Positions 43,688 through 51,699 of a stretch of DNA of 64,000 bases are shown here, piece by piece. A program made the translations under genes and the position numbers. The stretch is taken from the NCBI RefSeq assembly GCF_000820005.1, contig NZ_CDBL01000034.1:236208-300207 (forward strand), given 5' to 3'. The stretch's first letter is position 1. Each line of letters opens with the position of its first letter. The notes beneath the pieces were generated by a model. That model made no database searches and was not told where the DNA came from. It saw only the letters and a program-made list of their open reading frames with translations. The stretch comes from Aeromonas piscicola (GTDB lineage Bacteria > Pseudomonadota > Gammaproteobacteria > Enterobacterales > Aeromonadaceae).

Positions 43688-45238
43688 ATGAACGACATCA
43701 TGATGGGCACCAGCCTGCCCTATGCCGAACGCAAGCGACAGGGGCTGATGGGGCGCATGCCCCACAAGGAGGAGTCCCTGGCCCAGCAACGGCGCCGCAT
43801 CTACCGCCTGGTTTCTGCCATGCAGAGCCCGTTCGATCAGCACCTGCTGCTGCGCCAGCTGCAGGAAGACAACCCTGTGCTGTTCTACGATCTGGTGCGC
43901 CACCACCTGCCGGAGCTGCTGCCCATCATCTACACCCCAGTGGTGGGGGAGGCGTGTCAGCGCCACAGCGATCTCTATCTGCGCAGCCACGGTCTCTACC
44001 TCTCCTGGCACGACAGGGACGATCTGGACGCCATCTTCGCCGCGGTAGAACAGGAGGTGGATGTCATCGTCATCTCCGATGGTGAGCGGGTGCTGGGACT
44101 CGGCGATCTCGGCATCGGCGGCATGGGGATCTGCATCGGCAAGCTGGCGCTCTACTCGGCCGCCGGCGGCATAGACCCGGCGCGTACCCTGCCGCTGTGC
44201 GTGGATGTGGGCACCAACAACCCCGAGCTGCTGGAGGATGACTCCTACCTCGGCTGGCAGGCCAACCGGGTGGATGGCGAATCCTATTACCACTTCATGG
44301 ATCGGGTGGTGGCGGCCATTCGCAAGCGCTGGCCCCAGGTGGTGCTGCAGTTTGAAGACTTCGCCGGCAAGCATGCCGCCAACCTCTTGGCCCGCTATAG
44401 AGACGAGCTGTGCATGTTCAACGATGACATTCAGGGCACGGCTGCGGTGGCCTCGGCCTGCGTGCTGGCGGGCCTGCAACAGGTGGGCAGCCGTCTGGCC
44501 GACACCCCTGTGCTCATCGTCGGTGCCGGCTCGGCGGGTTGCGGCATCGCCGCCATGCTGGCCCAACTGGCGGGCGGCCCGGAGCGGGTGCAGCTGTTTG
44601 ATCAGGACGGGCTGGTTTGCCTGGATCGCGCCAACCTGACGCCGTCCCAGCGGCCGTTTGCCCGCCCGCCACAAGAGGCCTGCACCGAGCTGCCTGCGCT
44701 CATTGAGCGGCTGCGCCCCGGGGTGCTGATCGGGGTGAGCGGCCAGGGCGGCCTGTTTGACGAAGCCGTGCTCAGCGCCATGGGCGCCGCCTGCGAGCGC
44801 CCGGTGATCCTGCCGCTCTCCAACCCTACTCGCAGCGCCGAAGCGACGCCGGAGCAGGTGTGGCAGGCGACCGGAGGACGTGCCCTGCTCGCCACCGGTA
44901 GCCCCTTCGCCCCTGTGACGGTGGCAGGGGAGGTGCGGGTGGTCTCCCAGTGCAACAACGTCTACGTGTTCCCGGGCATTGGCCTGGGGGCCTGCGCGGT
45001 CAAGGCGCGCCGCATCAGCGATGGCATGCTGCAGGCGGCGGTGCGGGCTGTGGGCGCCTATCCACTGGCCGAGGGGCGCTTGCTGCCCCCCATAGAGCAG
45101 GTGGGGGAGGTGGCCCGCGCGGTCGCCAGGGCCGTGGCCCTCACCGCCCGCGAGGAGGGCTTGGCCGATTTTAGCGGTGATCCTGCGCCACTGATTGACC
45201 AGACCTGGTGGCGCCCGCACTATTGGTCCGCTTCCTGA
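43688..45238 (+). CDS. maeA: NAD(P)-dependent malic enzyme (MaeA-like)
   Basis: Decarboxylates malate to pyruvate. The 516-residue product has the large malic-enzyme form: [44 protein letters not shown]-type block near residue 135, [33 protein letters not shown] with metal ligands, and the nucleotide-binding [14 protein letters not shown] near 281. Somewhat shorter than E. coli MaeA (565). Provides the metabolic step after uptake by the 2HCT transporter. Confidence 0.93.
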   Translation: [516 protein letters not shown]

Positions 45239-45255
45239 TGTTGCAAGGCTAATCG

Positions 45256-46824
45256 ATGAAACTGCGCCACCAACTGGTTACTCTGTCCCTCGGGCTCTCA
45301 CTGCTGCTGATCCTGATCCTGGGCAGCCTGCTTGCCCTCTTTATCCGCCACCTGCTGGAGAGCAACCTGGAGGAGAAGGGGAGCGATCTGGCGCGGGTGC
45401 TGGCGGCGGACAGCCGGGTGGTGCAGGCTCTGCAACTGGGCAGGGATCCCGGCCTGCACGACTATGTACAGGGGATCTGCAGCCGCACCGATGCCGCCTA
45501 CATGGTGGTGACTGACGAGCATGGCCGTCGCCTCAGTCATCCCAGGCCCGAGCTGGTGGGGCAGAAATTCCGTGGTGAGGATATCTGGCCGGCGCTCAAT
45601 GAGCGGGGCAGTTATTGCTCCAGGGACGAGGGCACCCTGGGTCCGGCCATTCGCTGTTTCGCTCCCGTGATAGGGGCGGATGGGCGCGCCATGGGGGTGG
45701 TGGCGGTCGGCTACCTGATGCGGACTGTAGAGGGCATCTATCTGGAGCGGATCACCCTGTTGGTCAGCGCCATCGTCGCCGTGCTGGGCTGCGGCCTGCT
45801 GCTGGCGCTCTGGCTGCAACACCTGCTGCGCCGCACCCTGCTGGATCTGGAGCCCGAGGCCATCGTCAACCGCTTCGTGCTGCAGGAGCTGGTGCTTGAG
45901 CACATCTCCGAGGGGGTGATCGCCATCGACAGCGGGGGCAACATTCGCATGCTCAACAGCGCCGCCTGTTATCAGCTGCGTCTGCCGGGCACAGGGCGGC
46001 ACTCCCTGCTGGGCCAGCCGCTCGCCGAGTTGTCGCCGCCGCTGGCCCCGGCCCTGACCCAGCTCGAGACCGAGCTCGGCTTCACGGTGCACGGGGAGTC
46101 GTTCGTGGGGCGCTGGCAGGCGGTGGAGGGCAAGGTGCCTGGGCGCCTGCTCATCTTCAGTCGCCCCGAGGTGACCGGCAGCCTCGGCATGCAGGTGACC
46201 CATCTGCGCCAGTATGCCGAGATGCTGCGGATGCAGACCCACGAGTTCGCCAACAAGCTGAGCAGCCTCTCCGGCCTGCTGCAGCTCGGCCATGTGGATC
46301 AGGCGGTAGAACTGATCCAGCAGGAGAGCGAGGCCTGCCAGACCATGTTGCAGGGGCTGCTGCGGGCCATCGAGGACAAGCCGGTGGCCGGGCTCATTCT
46401 CGGCAAGTTCAGCCGGGCGCGGGAGCTGGGGGTGGAGCTGGTGCTGGATCCCGACTCGGCGCTGGCGGAGTATCCGGCGGCCGTGTCGGCGGATCTCATC
46501 ACCCTCATCGGCAACCTGCTCGACAACGGCATTCGCGCCGCCTGGGCGCGGCGCAAGCTGTGTCCGCCGCGAGTGCTGATTTCCCTCAACGATTTTGGCC
46601 GCCGGCTGGTGATCGAGGTGGAGGACAGCGGCGAGGGGGTGGACGAGGCGCTGGCGGATCATCTGTTTGATTACGGCATCAGCCGCCAGACCGGCGATCA
46701 CGGGGTCGGTCTCTTCCTGGTCAAGGAGACGGTGGCCAGGCGAGGGGGTGTGATAGAATGGCGCCGCACCGCCGAACAGACAACCCTGTTCGGTATCTAC
46801 TTGAATAAAAACCAATTGGTGTGA
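45256..46824 (+). CDS. CitA/DcuS-family sensor histidine kinase
   Basis: Membrane kinase sensing di- or tricarboxylates. The 522-residue protein has two membrane helices (about residues 12-35 and 170-192) enclosing a periplasmic PAS-like domain (DYVQGICSRTDAAYMVVTDEHGRRLSHPRPELVGQKF, typical of CitA/DcuS). A cytoplasmic PAS domain follows, then the kinase core with HEFANKLSSLSGLLQLG (phospho-His, near residue 329), the N box LLDNGIRAAW and the G box GEGVDEALADHLFDYG plus GDHGVGLFLVKE. Fourth function of the malate operon. Confidence 0.93.
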   Translation: MKLRHQLVTLSLGLSLLLILILGSLLALFIRHLLESNLEEKGSDLARVLAADSRVVQALQLGRDPGLHDYVQGICSRTDAAYMVVTDEHGRRLSHPRPELVGQKFRGEDIWPALNERGSYCSRDEGTLGPAIRCFAPVIGADGRAMGVVAVGYLMRTVEGIYLERITLLVSAIVAVLGCGLLLALWLQHLLRRTLLDLEPEAIVNRFVLQELVLEHISEGVIAIDSGGNIRMLNSAACYQLRLPGTGRHSLLGQPLAELSPPLAPALTQLETELGFTVHGESFVGRWQAVEGKVPGRLLIFSRPEVTGSLGMQVTHLRQYAEMLRMQTHEFANKLSSLSGLLQLGHVDQAVELIQQESEACQTMLQGLLRAIEDKPVAGLILGKFSRARELGVELVLDPDSALAEYPAAVSADLITLIGNLLDNGIRAAWARRKLCPPRVLISLNDFGRRLVIEVEDSGEGVDEALADHLFDYGISRQTGDHGVGLFLVKETVARRGGVIEWRRTAEQTTLFGIYLNKNQLV

Positions 46825-46827
46825 TCT

Positions 46828-47520
46828 ATGGAGCCCATTTTCACTCTGGTGATCGAGGATGACGAACGGATAGGATCCATTCTGGCCGAGCTGGTCTCCT
46901 CCACCCCCGGATTTTCCCTGCTGGGTCGGGCCGAAAGCCTGACCCAGGCCGATCTCATGATGCGTGCGACCGAACCACAACTGCTGCTGGTGGACATCTC
47001 ATTGCCTGACGGCTCGGGCCTCGAGTGGGTGAACCGGCTGCGCAGCCACAACCGCGAGGCTTACGTCATCATGGTGACCGCCTCCTGCGACGTTGAGACC
47101 ATACAGCAGGCCCTCAACCTGGGGGTGCAGGATTACATCATCAAGCCGCTGCGGCTGTTTCGCATCCAGCAGAGCCTGGACGAGATCCTCACCCTGCACA
47201 GGCGCATCTGCGAGCGCGGCTCCCTGGAGCAGAGCGATCTGGATCGGCTGATGGGCAAGGGGCGTCCCCAGGCCAGGGAGGTGCGCGATACCCCAAAGGG
47301 GATCGACGCCATCACCTTGCGCCAGGTGCTGGAGCTGCTGGCCGGCGAGCCGGATACCGCGTTTTCCACCGATACGGTGGCGCTGCGCCTCTCCTTGAGC
47401 CGCACCACGGCGCGCCGCTACCTTGAGTATCTGGAGTCGGAAGACAGGGTCGATGTGGATCTCAACTACGGCCAGCGTGGCCGGCCCGAGCGGCGCTACC
47501 ACTGGCGGCGGGGCAACTGA
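46828..47520 (+). CDS. CitB/DcuR-family response regulator
   Basis: Partner of the preceding kinase, 230 residues, three bases downstream. The receiver domain has VIEDDERIG, phospho-Asp in LLLVDISLPDGSGLE near residue 56 and Lys in DYIIKPLRLFR. The C-terminal helix-turn-helix of the CitB type includes SLSRTTARRYLEYLESEDRVDVDLNYGQRGRPERRYHWRRGN. Likely activates the operon it belongs to. A diverged copy of its last codons and terminator lies at 49716. Confidence 0.93.
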   Translation: MEPIFTLVIEDDERIGSILAELVSSTPGFSLLGRAESLTQADLMMRATEPQLLLVDISLPDGSGLEWVNRLRSHNREAYVIMVTASCDVETIQQALNLGVQDYIIKPLRLFRIQQSLDEILTLHRRICERGSLEQSDLDRLMGKGRPQAREVRDTPKGIDAITLRQVLELLAGEPDTAFSTDTVALRLSLSRTTARRYLEYLESEDRVDVDLNYGQRGRPERRYHWRRGN

Positions 47521-47582
47521 GCCCGCGGTTTTTTGCGTGGATATGCAATGCAAGAAGGGAGCCTTGGCTCCCTTCTTGCTGT
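47495..47582 (+). repeat. Direct repeat copy A: regulator 3' end plus terminator
   Basis: About 85 bases covering the last codons of the response regulator (YHWRRGN, stop), GTGGATATGCAA and the terminator hairpin. Copy B at 49716-49799 matches with roughly a dozen differences. The two copies flank the LysR/AKR gene pair. Confidence 0.88.
47550..47579. terminator. Terminator of the malate operon
   Basis: GCAAGAAGGGAGCC pairs exactly with GGCTCCCTTCTTGC (two-base gap). It is part of repeat copy A. Confidence 0.8.
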
Positions 47583-47627
47583 CTGCCTGTTGCCATATGC
47601 TTTGCAGCCCTTCCTAACCAGCCTTGT

Positions 47628-48536
47628 TCACAGTGCGCCCAGGGGGAAAGGGTGGAGGGCCGATTCGGCCTCTTCAAACAGCTGGATCAGGTGATCCGCG
47701 ACGGCCCGCACCCGTCTGGAGTGGGCGAGATCTGTGTGGATCACCAGCCAGATCGGTTGATCTACCCCCAGCTCTGGCAGGAGGCAGACGAGGTCCGTCT
47801 CTTTGGCCAGATAATGGGGCAGTACCGCCAGCCCGAGACCGGCGGTGGCGGCGGCCTGCTGGGCCGACAGGGTATTGGTCTCCACCCTGCAGGGGCGGCC
47901 ACGCAGTATGCGCGCAATCCATTTGGCGGCGGGCAAATGGCTATGAGATTCCCCCCAGCCGATGAAGGCATCCTCATCCAAGCTGGCGGCATCTGTTACC
48001 GGATGGCGGCTATCGACATAGCTGCTGGCCCCATAGAGGCCGAAGCCCAGGGTGCCCAGCCGCTTGATGGTGACATTACCGGCATCAGGTTTGACCATGC
48101 GCACGGCCAGATCGGCATCGCGCCTGTGCAAGTTCACCGTTTGCACGCCCGTGACCAGCTCCACCCTCAGGTCGGGATGAATGGCAAACAGCCTGGCCAG
48201 GGAGGGAATAATGAGCGGATTGGCCAGATTGTCTGCGGTGGCGAGGCGTACGCATCCGGCCACTTGCCCCTGCTGCTGCCCGGCTTCGCCAAAGGCATGT
48301 CCGGCATGTTCCAGCGCTTCGGCCCGCGCCAGCAGGGCATCCCCATCATCGGTCAGCCGATAACCGTGCTGATGACGACTGAACAGCGGCAGACCCAGTG
48401 CCGACTCCAGGCGATCCAGCCGGCGAGAGACAGTGGCAATGCCCATCTCAAGGGCGAGGGCGGCGCCACTCAAGGTGCCGCTGCGGGCGATGGCCAAAAA
48501 GACCCGGGCGTCATCCCATAGCAAGAGAGCGTTCAT
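47628..48536 (-). CDS. LysR-family transcriptional regulator
   Basis: LysR-type regulator, 302 residues. The N-terminal winged helix (VFLAIARSGTLSGAALALEMGIATVSRRLDRLESALGLPLFSRHQHGYRLTDDG) is followed by the effector domain starting VAGCVRLATADNLANPLIIPSLARL. Divergent from the aldo-keto reductase gene with a 96-base gap holding a TTCC/GGAA inverted repeat, so it probably controls that gene. Lies inside the repeat-flanked cassette. Confidence 0.92.
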   Translation of the reverse strand: MNALLLWDDARVFLAIARSGTLSGAALALEMGIATVSRRLDRLESALGLPLFSRHQHGYRLTDDGDALLARAEALEHAGHAFGEAGQQQGQVAGCVRLATADNLANPLIIPSLARLFAIHPDLRVELVTGVQTVNLHRRDADLAVRMVKPDAGNVTIKRLGTLGFGLYGASSYVDSRHPVTDAASLDEDAFIGWGESHSHLPAAKWIARILRGRPCRVETNTLSAQQAAATAGLGLAVLPHYLAKETDLVCLLPELGVDQPIWLVIHTDLAHSRRVRAVADHLIQLFEEAESALHPFPLGAL

Positions 48537-48540
48537 GTAT

Positions 48541-48557
48541 CTTCCAAAATCGGAAAG
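48541..48557. promoter_or_regulatory. LysR-box-like inverted repeat
   Basis: CTTCC-AAAATC-GGAAAG in the lysR/AKR divergent promoter; a second TTCGGAAG occurs nearby at about 48594. Consistent with the T-N11-A symmetry of LysR sites. Confidence 0.4.
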
Positions 48558-48632
48558 CTGACTACCAATCCAGTCTATACCTGAATCATATTCGGAAGAC
48601 CATACTGACCTTCATCTTGTAAGGGGAAATGT

Positions 48633-49616
48633 ATGCAACGACGAACACTGGGCACTGATCTGGACGTATCCGCCATGGGCCTCGGCTGCATGGGCATGAG
48701 TGAGTTTTATGGTCCGCGGGATGATGAGCAGGCGCTGCGGGTACTGGCCCGGGCTGTCGAGATGGGGATCGATTTTCTCGACACCGCCGACATGTATGGC
48801 CCGCACCACAATGAAGCCTTGATCGGCCGCTTCCTGGCGACCCACAGAGCCGGGGTCAAGGTTGCCACCAAGTTCGGCATAGTGCGCCAGAGTGGCGAGT
48901 ACAGGCGCACTTTGGACAACAGCGTCCAATATGCACGGCAGAGCTGTGAAGCCTCGCTGCGCCGGCTCGGGGTCGAGCAGATAGACCTCTACTATGTGCA
49001 TCGCATCGATCCGGCGCACCCCATCGAAGAGACGATGGCAGGGCTGGCGCAGCTGGTGCAGGAGGGCAAGATTGCCCGTGTCGGCCTGTGCGAGGTCAGC
49101 GCGGCCACCTTGAGGCGCGCCCATGCCGTGCATCCGGTGGCGGCGGTGCAGACGGAATATTCCCTCTGGACGCGAGATGTCGAAGCCCAGGTGCTGCCAA
49201 CCTGCCGCGAGCTGGGCATAGGTCTGGTGGCGTATTCCCCCTTGGGGCGGGGCTTTCTGACCGGACGTTTCCAGCAGGATACGGCGTTTGCAGAGGGCGA
49301 CTTTAGGGCCAGCCTGCCGCGCTTTCAGCAGGAAAACATCGCCACCAACCGCTCGCTGGTGGCGGTGATCATGGCCCTGGCGGCGCGCAAGCAGTGCACG
49401 ACGGCGCAGATCGCCCTGGCCTGGCTGCTGGCGCAAGGGAATGACATAGTGCCGATTCCCGGCACAAGGCGGATCCCCCATCTGCAGGACAACCTGGGCG
49501 CTCTGTCGGTGCGCCTGGCAGCAGAGGATCTCGCCGCGCTGGACAGCGCCATCAGGGCCTTGCCGGTGGCGGGGGATCGCTATACCCGAGAAGGCATGAA
49601 GGGGGTGAACGCATGA
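48633..49616 (+). CDS. Aldo-keto reductase
   Basis: NADPH-dependent reductase of carbonyl compounds, 327 residues, TIM barrel. The catalytic tetrad is visible: Asp and Tyr in IDFLDTADMYGPHHNE, Lys in VKVATKFG, His in LYYVHRIDP. IPIPGTRRIPHLQDN-type NADP-binding block appears as IVPIPGTRRIPHLQDNLGAL. ATG 48633 follows AGGGGAA. Its stop overlaps the ATG of a short truncated frame. Substrate unknown. Confidence 0.93.
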   Translation: MQRRTLGTDLDVSAMGLGCMGMSEFYGPRDDEQALRVLARAVEMGIDFLDTADMYGPHHNEALIGRFLATHRAGVKVATKFGIVRQSGEYRRTLDNSVQYARQSCEASLRRLGVEQIDLYYVHRIDPAHPIEETMAGLAQLVQEGKIARVGLCEVSAATLRRAHAVHPVAAVQTEYSLWTRDVEAQVLPTCRELGIGLVAYSPLGRGFLTGRFQQDTAFAEGDFRASLPRFQQENIATNRSLVAVIMALAARKQCTTAQIALAWLLAQGNDIVPIPGTRRIPHLQDNLGALSVRLAAEDLAALDSAIRALPVAGDRYTREGMKGVNA

Positions 49617-49693
49617 GCGGTTTATCGTCCGATCTGCGTGAACCGGCCTTTGCGCTGCGGGCCCGGCTCGACCCGCACGACGAGCAAACCTGA
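49613..49693 (+). pseudogene. Truncated 26-codon frame overlapping the AKR stop
   Basis: Begins at an ATG in an ATGA overlap with the AKR stop, the usual sign of a translationally coupled next gene, but stops after 26 codons (MSGLSSDLREPAF..., ends DEQT). It lies just before repeat copy B. It may be the start of a downstream gene cut off when the cassette was inserted; a genuine micropeptide or chance is possible. Confidence 0.3.
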
Positions 49694-49715
49694 ATAACAG
49701 TCGTGTCGGGAGGGG

Positions 49716-49799
49716 GTTACCATTGGCGGCGGGGCAATTGTGCCCGCGGGTGTTAGCGTGGATATGCAAACAAGAAGGGAGCCGAGGCTCCCTTCTTGT
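49716..49799 (+). repeat. Direct repeat copy B at the right end of the LysR/AKR cassette
   Basis: Diverged copy of 47495-47582. It still encodes YHWRRGN but has lost the stop codon, and includes GTGGATATGCAA and a full terminator hairpin (49770-49799, ACAAGAAGGGAGCC/GGCTCCCTTCTTGT) that now serves the convergent EamA gene. Confidence 0.88.
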
Positions 49800-49828
49800 G
49801 TTGTGCTGCAGCGGCTTGTCTCGCCGGT

Positions 49829-50728
49829 TTATGCCTCTTCCACAAGGGCGGGGCGTACCCTGGGCTTGAACTGGGAGAGCATGACGCCGCTCAGGATCAG
49901 GCCGCCGCCGAGCAGGTGATAGCCGTGAATGGGCTCCCCCAGGGTGATGACGGCGATCAGCGCCGTGCACAGCGGCATCAGGTTCATGAACACGGAGGTG
50001 CGCTCCGCCCCCATGCAGGCGAGGCCGCGCATCCAGCAGTAGGCCGCCAGCAGGGAGGAGGCGATGCCGGCAAACAGCACCAGACCCCAGCCCTCGGCGG
50101 GTACCGCCAGGGAGTCTGCGCTGAGGGCGACCGGGATGAGCAGCAGCACAGCCAGCAGGATCTGCATGTAGAGGTTGAGCCAGGGGCCAAACGGCAGTTG
50201 CCAGCGGCGGATCAGCAGGCCATAGAGGGCGTAGCTGGCGGAGCCGAGCAGCATGAGCCCGTCCCCCGGGTTGATGCCGTCGTGCAGCAGGGCCAGCGGC
50301 TGGCCCTGGCTCAGCAGCCAGAACACCCCGAACAGCGAGATGCTCATGCCAAGCAGCGCCTGCTTGCCCGGGCGCTGGCCGAAGAAAAGCGCGCTCTGCA
50401 GCAGGGTCAGCAGCGGAATGAGGGAGCCGATGACCCCCATGTTGGTGGCCGAGGTGGTGTGGGCGGCGTAGTAGGCGAGGCACTGGTAAAGCACCATGCC
50501 AAGGGCTGCCAGCACCAGCAGCTTGCCGAGCCAGGGGCGGATTTCGCGACGGCGGCGCCACAGTTGTGGCAGGCAGAAGGGGGTCAGCGCCAGGGCGGCG
50601 ATCACCCAGCGGTAAAAGGAGATGGCGGCGGGATCCAGCACATCGGCGGCGGCCTTGGACACCACTGTATTGGTGGCCCAGATCAGCACGGCCATCAGCG
50701 GGAACATAAGCGGGAAGAAGATACGCAT
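49829..50728 (-). CDS. EamA/DMT-family exporter
   Basis: Inner-membrane metabolite exporter, 299 residues, with ten predicted helices in two EamA repeats (WATNTVVSKAAADVLDPAAISFYRWVIAAL in the first, YALYGLLIRRW and GWGLVLFAGIASSLLAAYCWMRGLACMGAERTSVFMNLMPLCTALIAVITLGEPIHGYHLLGGGLILSGV in the second). ATG 50728 is preferred to the TTG one codon earlier. Divergent from the AraC gene, which may regulate it. Confidence 0.9.
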   Translation of the reverse strand: MRIFFPLMFPLMAVLIWATNTVVSKAAADVLDPAAISFYRWVIAALALTPFCLPQLWRRRREIRPWLGKLLVLAALGMVLYQCLAYYAAHTTSATNMGVIGSLIPLLTLLQSALFFGQRPGKQALLGMSISLFGVFWLLSQGQPLALLHDGINPGDGLMLLGSASYALYGLLIRRWQLPFGPWLNLYMQILLAVLLLIPVALSADSLAVPAEGWGLVLFAGIASSLLAAYCWMRGLACMGAERTSVFMNLMPLCTALIAVITLGEPIHGYHLLGGGLILSGVMLSQFKPRVRPALVEEA

Positions 50729-50832
50729 CAAAGGTTCCTTATTATCGAGATGGCCAGTCTACTCTTGTCTTTCTGTTATCAAGTAACGTAAAACTGACAA
50801 TTCATCCCGCGGAAAGGACAAGTTGCCCTGAT

Positions 50833-51654
50833 ATGGCACTACATCACTATCACTCGACGGACATAGCCCTGCCCGAGCCCAACCCACTCTATCTGCGCTA
50901 TCAGCAGATCCAGGCCGAGAGCGCCTGCGCGCCCCACAGCCACCCCTGGGGCCAGCTCAGCCTGATAAGCCTGGGGGTGATGGAGATAGTGCTGGACGAT
51001 CACCGGCTGGTGGCTCCCGCCGACTACCTCATCTGGGTGCCGGCGGATCTGGACCACGCCTCCTACAACCAGCAGGCCCTCGATTATACCTCCATCTATG
51101 TCAATCACGCCCTGGCGGCCAGGCTGCCTGCCGAGCCCTGCCTGCTGGAGATGACGCCGCTCATCCGGGCCATGCTGGCGGATTTTTGCGAGCGCAAGCT
51201 GGGCCACATGCAGGATGAATGGGATGTGCGCCAGGCCGAGCTGCTGGTGGAGAAGCTGACCCGCACCCGCTGCCAGGACAGCTACCTGCCCATGAGCCAG
51301 GACAAGCTGCTGGCCCCCATGCTGGCGGCGCTGCGCAACGACCCTGCCGATCCGCGCACCCTGGCCCAGTGGGCCGAGCAGTTGCACAGCACGGAGCGCA
51401 CCCTGGCCCGGCGCTGCGTGCGGGAACTTGGCATGAACTTCGGCCAGTGGCGGGCCCGGCTCAAGCTGCTCAAGGCGCTGGCCTGGCTCAAGGGGGAATT
51501 GCCGGTGCAGGAGATTGGCTGGCGGCTCGGTTACGGCTCCACTTCAGCCTTTATCGCCATGTTCAACCGTGAGCTGGGCTGTTCGCCCCAGCGCTATCGC
51601 CAGCAGCTGGGAGGCATGGGGATAGATCGGGAAGGGTCGCCTGGCGAACCATAA
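50833..51654 (+). CDS. AraC-family transcriptional regulator
   Basis: 273 residues: N-terminal cupin-like effector domain (APHSHPWGQLSLISLGVMEIVLDDHRLVAPADYLIWVPADLDHASYN) and C-terminal double helix-turn-helix (RTLAQWAEQLHSTERTLARRCVRELGMNFGQWRARLKLLKALAWL and VQEIGWRLGYGSTSAFIAMFNRELGCSPQRYRQQ). The spacing to the divergent EamA gene (104 bases) suggests it controls that exporter, a frequent AraC/EamA pairing. Confidence 0.92.
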   Translation: MALHHYHSTDIALPEPNPLYLRYQQIQAESACAPHSHPWGQLSLISLGVMEIVLDDHRLVAPADYLIWVPADLDHASYNQQALDYTSIYVNHALAARLPAEPCLLEMTPLIRAMLADFCERKLGHMQDEWDVRQAELLVEKLTRTRCQDSYLPMSQDKLLAPMLAALRNDPADPRTLAQWAEQLHSTERTLARRCVRELGMNFGQWRARLKLLKALAWLKGELPVQEIGWRLGYGSTSAFIAMFNRELGCSPQRYRQQLGGMGIDREGSPGEP

Positions 51655-51658
51655 CAAC

Positions 51659-51685
51659 AAGGGCGCCCGCAGGCGCCCTTCTCAT
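51659..51685. terminator. Bidirectional terminator between AraC and aldehyde dehydrogenase genes
   Basis: AAGGGCGCC-cgca-GGCGCCCTT hairpin between convergent genes. Confidence 0.8.
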
Positions 51686-51699
51686 GGCAGGTGAGCGGC

